A stretch of 8,952 nucleotides of DNA from Thermoflexales bacterium (GTDB taxonomy: Bacteria; Chloroflexota; Anaerolineae; Fen-1058). A program made the translations under genes and the position numbers. Shown here piece by piece: positions 1-4,604 of this stretch. The DNA lies in assembly GCA_030834835.1 (NCBI GenBank), contig JAUQXD010001343.1, positions 1 to 8,952 on the forward strand, in the 5' to 3' direction. The first letter of the stretch is position 1; each line of letters starts with the position of its first letter. Below the pieces are notes generated by a model. That model saw only the letters and a list, made by a program, of their open reading frames with translations, had not been told where the DNA came from and did no database searches.

Positions 1-1
1 G

Positions 2-211
2 GTGTTGGCAGTGATCAGCGGCTGCATCAATGAAAGCATCCAGCTCTGGGGGCCGAACATGGTCACGCCCCATTACTGGGCGCGTCAGGGCCTGCTCAAT
101 GTCTTGCAGCGCGGCATGGGGCTGGAAGGAGTGTTAGCGCCTGCCGGAATGCTGTTGGCACTGTCGATCGTCTTCTTCATGATCGGGGCGCGACGCTTCA
201 AGTTTGAGTAG
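2..211 (+). CDS. ABC-2 type transporter permease, C-terminal fragment
   Basis: This is the last ~69 residues of a membrane permease whose 5' end lies outside the window. What is visible is a loop containing 'SIQLWGPNMVTPHYWARQGL', a short amphipathic stretch, then one hydrophobic helix ('LAPAGMLLALSIVFFMIGARRFKFE') that runs into a basic/acidic cytoplasmic tail. A final TM helix closing on a 'GxxRFKFE'-like tail, preceded by 'P..W...G', is the usual end of ABC-2 family permeases (drug, Na+ or lantibiotic export types). The GTG at position 2 is almost certainly internal, because this piece has only one of the normal six TM helices. The ATPase partner would be expected upstream. Substrate cannot be told from this fragment. 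Confidence 0.75.
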   Translation: MLAVISGCINESIQLWGPNMVTPHYWARQGLLNVLQRGMGLEGVLAPAGMLLALSIVFFMIGARRFKFE

Positions 212-237
212 CCGTTGATGACGTGGCAGGCTCGACC

Positions 238-310
238 GGAGGCGCGCCTGATGTATCAAGGCCAATCGAATCGTAGTTCAGCAGGCGATCAACCTCGCCG
301 CTGAGGCGTG
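238..310 (+). other. Permease-to-small-ORF spacer with 10-bp palindrome
   Basis: The 212-473 gap after the permease has no convincing gene. It contains a perfect 10-bp palindrome AGGCGCGCCT (240-249). A GGAGG (238-242) is well spaced before an ATG at 251, but that frame stops after 17 codons. A second frame ends in a TGA at 309-311 that overlaps an ATG at 311 (TGATG). These could be the worn 3' end of a lost gene, or chance. Confidence 0.25.
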
Positions 311-442
311 ATGCGGGACATGCGTCTGGAGAACGACGCGGCACGATCCGATCGCGACGCTAGACGTGATGACGTGCTTCAATTGTTTGATCGAATTCGA
401 TCATATGCTGAAGTATTCGAACGCCCTGTATATGAGGGCTAA
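311..442 (+). CDS. Possible 43-residue ORF, unrecognised
   Basis: This short ORF starts at ATG 311, overlaps a preceding in-frame stop as TGATG, and has GAGG at 303-306 (4-nt spacing, shorter than ideal). The product is highly charged at the N-terminus (many Arg and Asp) and then helical-looking ('VLQLFDRIRSYAEVFERPVY'). It has no TM segment or known motif. It may be a real small protein, the tail of a degraded gene, or spurious. A 16-bp palindrome (388-403) lies inside it, which favours a regulatory rather than a coding reading of this stretch. I do not recognise it. Confidence 0.18.
   Translation: MRDMRLENDAARSDRDARRDDVLQLFDRIRSYAEVFERPVYEG
388..403. promoter_or_regulatory. Perfect 16-bp palindrome, candidate operator
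   Basis: TGATCGAATTCGATCA reads identically on both strands. It lies 70 bp upstream of the ATG of the two-TM protein gene (474). TTGTTT-like and TATGCT-like hexamers flank it, but their spacing is poor, so no promoter is called. A 16-bp perfect palindrome in front of a small, compositionally distinct gene fits a dimeric repressor site. Function is inference. Confidence 0.35.
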
Positions 443-473
443 TGCCCACAATCAATCCGGGAGGCATGAACTT

Positions 474-938
474 ATGAATAACCAGTCAGTTGTAGACCTG
501 GAGCCGAAGAAGCAGAAGTTGATGGGCGAGATCAATCAATTCGTGGAAACATACCAGAAACGACATTCTGGTAATTTCCATCTGAATTGGATTCTGATTG
601 TCATTGGCCTGCTTTTATCCGCAGGCGTTACCGTGGCCGGTATGCTCAATCAAGGGTTGATAGCGGCTGTTTTAGGGATTTGCATAGGTTTCCTGTTGGG
701 CTTACAGAACGCATTTCCGCTGGGAGAAAAGGCCGAGTTTTACCGGTTGATGATTGTCGAAGGCCAGAATCTCATTTCGGTGCTCAACTACGAAGTTGAC
801 ACCCTCAAAGAATTCGAAGATAGTCAGAAACGGTTCCGCAAACTACGAAGTCATGCTGCCGCATCTCTGCCGAAGGGGCGAGGTATGGAAGCCGTAAAAG
901 AAATGTACAAGGATTTTTCCCGAAAAGACACAGCTTGA
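474..938 (+). CDS. Small two-TM membrane protein, SLATT-like architecture
   Basis: This is a 154-residue protein. ATG 474 is chosen because GGGAGG (459-464) sits 9 nt before it. The frame is open back to a GTG at 366, but that extension is Cys/His-rich, lacks a ribosome site and does not look coding. Layout: a charged N-terminal helix (1-35), TM1 at about 38-57, a very short turn, TM2 at about 61-78, then a long charged cytosolic helix beginning 'GEKAEFYRLMIVEGQNL' (about 84-125) and a basic tail rich in K/R. A TM hairpin with a minimal loop followed by an 'A..YR....E...L' helix is the plan of SLATT/DUF4231-type proteins. These are predicted pore-forming effectors associated with SMODS (CD-NTase) or SLOG nucleotide-signalling conflict systems. 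No CD-NTase or SLOG gene is visible here, so the role is unproven. Its DNA is visibly more AT-rich than the flanking genes, which suggests acquisition by transfer. Alternative: an unrelated small membrane protein with the same topology. Confidence 0.55.
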   Translation: MNNQSVVDLEPKKQKLMGEINQFVETYQKRHSGNFHLNWILIVIGLLLSAGVTVAGMLNQGLIAAVLGICIGFLLGLQNAFPLGEKAEFYRLMIVEGQNLISVLNYEVDTLKEFEDSQKRFRKLRSHAAASLPKGRGMEAVKEMYKDFSRKDTA

Positions 939-1116
939 TCGTGGCAACGCATGCTGTAGAGACGCTGGACTGCCCGCTTCAAGCGTGTGGCGGTTTAGGT
1001 TCGAGTAACTTACCTTACGCAACCTGAGCGGAGTTCAGCGCACTTGAACGCAGTCGAGAGCCACATTCTTCGACTGCGCCGCGCAAAGAATGCGGCATGT
1101 TGCATGGCTGACAAAA
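939..1116. other. Spacer with two overlapping, mutually exclusive hairpins
   Basis: No gene is seen between the two-TM protein and the receiver-domain gene. The spacer holds a 9-bp inverted repeat, CGCAGTCGA (1049-1057) with TCGACTGCG (1070-1078). It also holds an overlapping second pairing: CATTCTT (1064-1070) with AAGAATG (1086-1092), extended inside by TGCG (1075-1078) with CGCA (1082-1085). The two share bases 1070-1078 and cannot both form. There is no U-run. This could be an attenuator-like leader for the gene at 1117 or a by-product of repeat decay. Confidence 0.3.
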
Positions 1117-1488
1117 ATGTCAATTCGAGTCTTGTTGGTTGACGATCAGATTCTCTATCGCGAGGCGCTGCGTACGCTGCTGTCGCTCCATTCCGAAGTC
1201 GACGTGATCGGCGAAGCGGCCAATGGCGAAGAAGCGTTGCGCCTCGCGGCAATGCTCCATCCCGATGTGGTGCTGATGGATTTGCACATGCCGGTGATGG
1301 ACGGCGCGACGGCGACGCGGCAATTGCTGTACCAACAACCCACGTGCCGCGTGATCATGCTCTCGACCTTCGACGATGAGGATTCGCGAACACGAGGACG
1401 GGAAGCGGGGGTTGCGGCGTATCTGCTGAAGGACACATCGCTGGATGATCTGGTGGAGACGATACGCCGCGCAGCGGCTACGACATAG
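1117..1488 (+). pseudogene. Response-regulator receiver domain, truncated NarL/FixJ type
   Basis: The product is a 123-residue CheY-like receiver domain starting MSIRVLLVDDQ. All phosphorylation-site residues are present: D9 and D10 (acidic pair), D55 (phospho-acceptor in VVLMDLHMP), T84 (MLSTF) and K105 (AYLLKD). The sequence style (LVDDQ.LYREALRTLL..., YLLKDTS.DDLVETIRRAA) is that of NarL/FixJ regulators, which normally continue for another 80-90 residues into a LuxR-type HTH. Here it stops on TAG right after the last receiver helix. ATG 1117 is preferred to ATG 1090, since it gives the standard family N-terminus, although neither has a good ribosome site. An intact single-domain regulator is possible. 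The family likeness and a possible out-of-frame HTH remnant downstream (1568-1621) make truncation more likely. No sensor kinase is visible. Confidence 0.7.
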
Positions 1489-1515
1489 GGGTCAGGCATT
1501 CACATTTCCTGCCCC
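1488..1515. repeat. G-rich/C-rich imperfect hairpin (REP-like) at the break in the regulator
   Basis: GGGG-T-CAGG (1488-1496) pairs with CCTGCCCC (1508-1515), giving 8 bp with one bulged T and the 11-nt loop CATTCACATTT. The hairpin starts on the last base of the receiver gene's stop codon. The GGGTCAGG...ACATTTCCTG pattern is reminiscent of REP-type palindromes and the subterminal hairpins of IS200/IS605-like elements, with a bulged base in the stem. No transposase is present, so if it is a mobile-element end it is a solitary or remnant copy. A simple terminator is the alternative, but no T-run follows. Confidence 0.35.
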
Positions 1516-1803
1516 GACTGTTTCCTGCTCTGCTTACAAAGTAATCGCCGGTTCCGCTCGCTCAATCGAGGTTGGCGGTTTTGTCTCGGCAATTGTCGCC
1601 ACTCTGGGCGTGCGGCAAACTCTCGTTTTCCCCCGTGTTATTTCGGTTTAGCGCCGCCGATCAAATCCGCCCCTGGCCGCATGCGCTTTTCGCCGATCTC
1701 GTGCATACTATGCATATCGTTTCGGAAGGTAGAGGTTGCGATTGGCAGATGGAAGGGTGTTGCCGCTGCGATGATTTCCAGATCGAAGCAACGGGGGAAG
1801 ACT
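1489..1803. other. 315-bp region without an intact gene; possible LuxR-HTH remnant
   Basis: No frame here gives a gene. In the frame +1 relative to the receiver gene, positions 1583-1621 translate as VSAIVATLGVRQT, preceded four residues earlier by V (1571). This matches the end of NarL-type HTH domains (V..HVS.IL.KLGVRDRT) closely, and suggests that a worn piece of the missing DNA-binding domain survives about 95 bp after the truncation. Farther on, TGCATA-C-TATGCA (1702-1714) is a perfect 13-bp dyad about 90 bp before the patatin start. It contains a TACTAT that could serve as a -10 box, but no good -35 is present. Confidence 0.35.
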
Positions 1804-2625
1804 ATGCGAGCCTTTGTGTTGAGTGGTGGCGCCAACTATGGCGCGCAGCAAGCCGGCGCGTTGGAAGTGCTGTTCGAGCACGGCCTGCGGCCGGACATGG
1901 TGATGGGCGTTTCGGCGGGCGCGCTCAATGCGGCCTGGGTGGCGGCGTCGCCCGATCTGGACGGCGTGCGGGAATTGGCTCGCATCTGGCGCGAAGACGC
2001 GGCGACATCCATTCCGGCAGTCGGGCCATTGACGGCGCTGTTCCGCGTGGTCTGGGGCAAGGACAGCCTGTTGCCTAATGATTCGCTGGTGCAGTTTCTT
2101 CGGCGTTGGCCCTTTTCAGAGCGCGCGTTTGGCGAGTTCATCCGGCCACGTTTGTACACGGTAGCGGCCAACTATGACACGGGCGCACTGCGCGTGTTCG
2201 GCGATGATCCGAACGATCGCGTGCTGGACGGGCTGATGGCCAGCACGGCCATGCCGCCGTTCTATCCGCCGTGGGAAGTGGATGGCGTTTCCTACCTGGA
2301 CGGCGGTGTATCTTCGCATCTGCCCCTGCAGGCGGCGGTTGCCCGTGGCGCCGATGAAATCTTTGCGCTGCGCAATGGGCATGATTTCGCGCTGGCTACC
2401 GGTCCGGTTCAACGCAACGTGCTGTCGATCGGCGCGCACGCGATCTCGCTGCTGATCGCTCGACAGGTCCAGCTGGAAGTCGAGGCGATACAACGCGATC
2501 GGACGGTGCGGCTCCATCTGATCAATCTGCACATCGATGACGATCCTGGCCTGTGGAATTTCTCGCGCGCGGCTGAGCTGATCGATGTCGGGCGACGGGC
2601 GGTCGAAGTGTATCTGAAGAATTGA
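1804..2625 (+). CDS. Patatin-like phospholipase / lipid acyl hydrolase
   Basis: The product has 273 residues, with no signal peptide and no membrane segments. ATG 1804 is preferred because a purine-rich GGGGGAAG (1793-1800) precedes it and the product then starts on the first beta strand (MRAFVLSGGANYG); the frame is open upstream to 1681 without a family match. Family hallmarks are all present: the glycine-rich oxyanion loop S7-G8-G9-A-N-Y-G13, the nucleophile elbow G35-V-S37-A-G39, and the catalytic aspartate D166 in the 'DGG' motif (YLDGG). Patatin-like proteins use this Ser-Asp dyad to hydrolyse acyl esters of phospholipids or neutral lipids, generally in the cytoplasm or at the inner membrane face. 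The length matches single-domain bacterial members of the RssA/YchK kind. It stands alone: an apparent hairpin follows, and the next gene has its own promoter. The physiological substrate cannot be told. Confidence in the family is high. Confidence 0.92.
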   Translation: MRAFVLSGGANYGAQQAGALEVLFEHGLRPDMVMGVSAGALNAAWVAASPDLDGVRELARIWREDAATSIPAVGPLTALFRVVWGKDSLLPNDSLVQFLRRWPFSERAFGEFIRPRLYTVAANYDTGALRVFGDDPNDRVLDGLMASTAMPPFYPPWEVDGVSYLDGGVSSHLPLQAAVARGADEIFALRNGHDFALATGPVQRNVLSIGAHAISLLIARQVQLEVEAIQRDRTVRLHLINLHIDDDPGLWNFSRAAELIDVGRRAVEVYLKN

Positions 2626-2630
2626 CACAG

Positions 2631-2691
2631 GCCGGGTCGCAACTGTCGTGCGGCCGCGCTGGAGGCTGTCGTCAGACGCGAGTTGCCCGGC
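2631..2691 (+). terminator. Possible stem-loop after the patatin gene
   Basis: GCCGG (2631-2635) and GCAACT (2639-2644) pair with AGTTGC (2681-2686) and CCGGC (2687-2691), making an 11-bp stem with a 3-nt bulge and a long, GC-rich loop. It begins five bases after the stop codon. There is no U-run, so this is at best a weak or factor-dependent terminator. Confidence 0.3.
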
Positions 2692-2702
2692 TGAAAGCCT
2701 TG

Positions 2703-2729
2703 AATTGTTCATTGAAAATTGTTCATTGA
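2703..2729 (+). repeat. Two 13-bp direct repeats overlapping the -35 box (candidate operator)
   Basis: AATTGTTCATTGA occurs perfectly twice, at 2703-2715 and 2717-2729, separated by one base. The second copy covers the -35 hexamer of the promoter for the tandem-XRE gene. Direct repeats with a ~14-bp period at a promoter are a plausible binding site for a regulator carrying two HTH domains, so autoregulation by the downstream gene is the natural hypothesis. This is inference from position. Confidence 0.5.
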
Positions 2730-2747
2730 TCGTTGTTAAGGTATAAT
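2719..2747 (+). promoter_or_regulatory. Sigma70-type promoter of the XRE-TPR operon
   Basis: TTGTTC (2719-2724) and a perfect TATAAT (2742-2747) are separated by the optimal 17 bp. Transcription would start near 2754, leaving a leader of about 34 nt to the ATG at 2788. The first 13-bp repeat ends just upstream and the second overlaps the -35 box, so a bound protein there would block RNA polymerase. Confidence 0.75.
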
Positions 2748-2787
2748 CCGCGCAACGAGTGACCTATCTCTTTGTCGGAGGCAGAGT

Positions 2788-3471
2788 ATGGCGGATCCAG
2801 TCAAGGCAGAGGCGTTGGCGCTGCGCCGCAAGATCATGTCGGTCTTGATCCTGGGCGCGCGCTTGAAGGCCGGCAAAACGAAGCGGGATTGCGCTGCGGC
2901 TTTGGATATGTCGGTCTCCGCCTATTCAGCCTGTGAGGACGGCCGGCACGATCTGTCACTGCCCGAGTTGGAAGTCCTGGCCAATTTCCTCAAAACGCCC
3001 ATCACGGCGTTCTTTGACAAACCCGAACGGTTGGTGGTGGACGAACCCGAACTGCCGTATGAGCAGATTATTGAATTGCGGCAGCGTATCATCGGGGCAT
3101 TGCTGCGCAAAGCGCGCGTGGAAAAGGGCAAGTCTGCCAGAGATGTTGCCGATCTGCTGGGCGTGACGGCGCAGCGCCTGACCGAATTCGAGTTTGGCGC
3201 GAAGCCTGTGCCGTTGGCGCTTCTGGAAGAACTCGCGGACGTGCTCGACGTGTCGATGAGTTACTTCATCGATGAAGGGGTGGGCGTGATCGGCGAGCAG
3301 GAACTGCTTCGTCACCAGTTCGATCGGTTTGGCGAACTCCCGGAGGACGTCCGTCACTTCGTCACTCATCCGACGAACATCAGCTATCTGCGGGTGGCGC
3401 AGCGCCTGTCGGATATGACCACGGCGCAGCTGCGCAACATTGCCGCGGCGATTCTGGATATCACGTACTAA
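2788..3471 (+). CDS. Tandem XRE-family HTH transcriptional regulator
   Basis: The product has 227 residues. ATG 2788 follows GGAGG (2777-2781) at 6 nt. It carries two copies of one module: HTH1 at about 12-77 (LRRKIMSVL...ALDMSVSAYSACE...LANFLKTPITAFFD) and HTH2 at about 97-162 (LRQRIIGAL...LLGVTAQRLTEFE...LADVLDVSMSYFID). They align almost residue for residue, so this is an internal duplication, and each copy keeps the 'helix-turn-helix then L..A..L......FF/YF' pattern of XRE/Cro proteins. A C-terminal helical tail (about 168-227, LPEDVRHFV..P.NISYLRVAQRLSDM) probably serves for dimerisation or partner binding. I associate this tail with Chloroflexota XRE proteins. The TPR gene follows 18 bp later in the same operon. 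The product probably binds the direct repeats in its own promoter. There is no peptidase or ligand domain, so the signal it responds to may come through the TPR partner. Confidence 0.88.
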   Translation: MADPVKAEALALRRKIMSVLILGARLKAGKTKRDCAAALDMSVSAYSACEDGRHDLSLPELEVLANFLKTPITAFFDKPERLVVDEPELPYEQIIELRQRIIGALLRKARVEKGKSARDVADLLGVTAQRLTEFEFGAKPVPLALLEELADVLDVSMSYFIDEGVGVIGEQELLRHQFDRFGELPEDVRHFVTHPTNISYLRVAQRLSDMTTAQLRNIAAAILDITY

Positions 3472-3489
3472 TTCAACGAGGAAATTATC

Positions 3490-4047
3490 ATGGATGCCAG
3501 ACAGATCAAAGATGAAGGCTTGAAGTTATATCGCGAAGCGCGCTATGAAGAGGCCGCAGCCAAATTTGTGGAGGCCCAGCAGGCGTTTGTCGCTGCGGGC
3601 GATCTGAAAGAAGCGGCGGAATGCATCAACAATCGCGGCGTGTGCTGGCGGCAGGCGGCCAAATTCGACGAAGCAACGGCCGCTTTCGAAGAAGCCCTGA
3701 CCGCGTTTCAAGGCTTGAACGACGCGATGGGCGAGGGGCAGGTGCTGGGCAATCTGGCAGCGCTGGCCGATTCGCGTGGCGACGGCAAGCAGGCGCTGGA
3801 GTTGTATCAGCAGGCGGTGGTGATCTTTGAGAAACTGGATGCCCAGGACTATGTCAAAGACACGTACACCGCCATCAGCAAGCTGCAACTCAAGCAGCGC
3901 AATTTTATGGGTGCCATTGCCAGCTTTGATGCGGGACTGGAGCAGTTGGACAAGCCCAACCTGGTGGAGCGCCTGGCGCGCAAGATTCTGGGCGGCGGTC
4001 TGCCAAAGGACGACGCACCGAAGTCGGTGGACAAGCCGGAAGAATAG
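3490..4047 (+). CDS. Tetratricopeptide (TPR) repeat protein, four repeats
   Basis: The product has 185 residues. ATG 3490 lies 18 bp after the regulator's stop, with GAGGA (3478-3482) 7 nt ahead, so the two genes are almost certainly co-transcribed. It consists of four helical-pair repeats at a 40-residue period: about 3-36 (GLKLYREARYEEAAAKFVEA), 43-76 (RGVCWRQAAKFDEATAAFEE), 83-116 (GNLAALADSRGDGKQALELY) and 123-156 (AISKLQLKQRNFMGAIASFD). The Gly/Ala and aromatic positions of TPRs are conserved, and the longer period resembles Rap/PlcR-type and kinesin-light-chain-type TPRs. A charged, Pro/Lys-rich tail ends the protein. There is no signal peptide or enzymatic domain, so it is a cytoplasmic scaffold or sensor. 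It may bind the C-terminal tail of the XRE regulator; this is inferred from gene order only. Confidence 0.85.
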   Translation: MDARQIKDEGLKLYREARYEEAAAKFVEAQQAFVAAGDLKEAAECINNRGVCWRQAAKFDEATAAFEEALTAFQGLNDAMGEGQVLGNLAALADSRGDGKQALELYQQAVVIFEKLDAQDYVKDTYTAISKLQLKQRNFMGAIASFDAGLEQLDKPNLVERLARKILGGGLPKDDAPKSVDKPEE

Positions 4048-4086
4048 CCGCCAATTGCGCATCGACCGAACGCGTGTGAGCAAACC

Positions 4087-4121
4087 AAACGCCTGATCTC
4101 GTGTCAAGAGATCAGGCGTTT
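4087..4121. terminator. Strong terminator hairpin, probably bidirectional
   Basis: AAACGCCTGATCTC (4087-4100) and GAGATCAGGCGTTT (4108-4121) form a perfect 14-bp stem with the 7-nt loop GTGTCAA, 40 bp after the TPR stop codon. The AAA/TTT edges put T-runs on the 3' side of either strand's transcript, although they are short (TTTCGATTT on +). Given the convergent gene order, it likely ends the XRE-TPR transcript and may also stop readthrough from the LacI side. Confidence 0.8.
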
Positions 4122-4229
4122 CGATTTCCACCTGTGCGATAGGCCAGATCCAACTAATGTTCCGGCAGGACGTAATCCTTGAACTACACAAATCAATGAC
4201 GGCCGGCCTGACGGGCAATCGGCATGAGT

Positions 4230-4604
4230 TTGTTTTGTTGCGCCGGTCATGGCATGCCCGCAACCGCACTTAATCAGACCGGTCAGCAGATATTTGTGCC
4301 TGGCATTGCGCGGTGATTGGTGCATGTTTAATTCGCGCCGTTGTTGCGCCGTCTGTCAGGACGCTCGATCAATAATGGGCGGCACTTCTACTGGAGTGGA
4401 TTGATCTTTGCTCCGCCGTTTAACTGGCTTGCCCGGCTGATTCTCGATGACTTTGCCATAGTGATGTACGCCGCAGTAGGTCTCATTCTGCACGATGCGT
4501 GAAACGGTGGTATGACTCCAGATGCCGACCGTATGCTTGCTGGACATGGTATGCGTATGCGGACACAGCCCGCCCATCGCAGTGAGTGATAGAACTCCAG
4601 GTTC
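4230..4604 (-). pseudogene. Large serine recombinase remnant (recombinase domain + zinc beta-ribbon)
   Basis: Read on the - strand, one frame gives successive parts of a large serine recombinase. These are 'LSLTAMGG' (cf. the LTAMGIPTP part of the recombinase domain), WSHTTVSRIVQNETYCG followed by VHHYGK (the classic W...TV.RIL.N..Y.G...YGK motif), VPPIIDRAS (cf. the VPAIID motif), and then SPRNARHKYLLTGLIKCGCG with HAMTG (start of the zinc-ribbon 'LLSGLL.CG.CG..M.G'). A TGA at 4356-4358 interrupts it exactly where this family commonly has Trp or Phe. The frame is unbroken on both sides, so a single nonsense change is enough to explain it. The catalytic N-terminal resolvase domain (with the active Ser) is missing, and homology fades after HAMTG, with the second half of the zinc ribbon lost. 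The remnant begins directly after the stop of the LacI gene. This is an inactive remnant of a phage or integrative-element integrase. Confidence 0.8.

Noticed and set aside
366..473. Upstream extension of the two-TM protein to GTG 366 or ATG 369
   Set aside because: The extra 36 residues lack a ribosome site, look non-coding and contain the 16-bp palindrome. ATG 474 has GGGAGG at the right distance.
2116..2712. 198-codon open frame on the - strand across the patatin gene
   Set aside because: It is antisense to a gene with all patatin motifs. Its composition (Arg, Gln, His-rich) is typical of a shadow frame in GC-rich DNA.
3526..4269. 247-codon open frame on the - strand across the TPR gene
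   Set aside because: It is antisense to a clear TPR gene with a ribosome site and operon position. Its product is Arg/Leu/Cys-rich with no recognisable domain.
4356..4358. TGA read as an amino acid (recoding) in the recombinase remnant
   Set aside because: TGA ends intact genes here (patatin, two-TM protein, LacI). There is no selenocysteine context, and both ends of the recombinase are missing, so simple decay is the better explanation.
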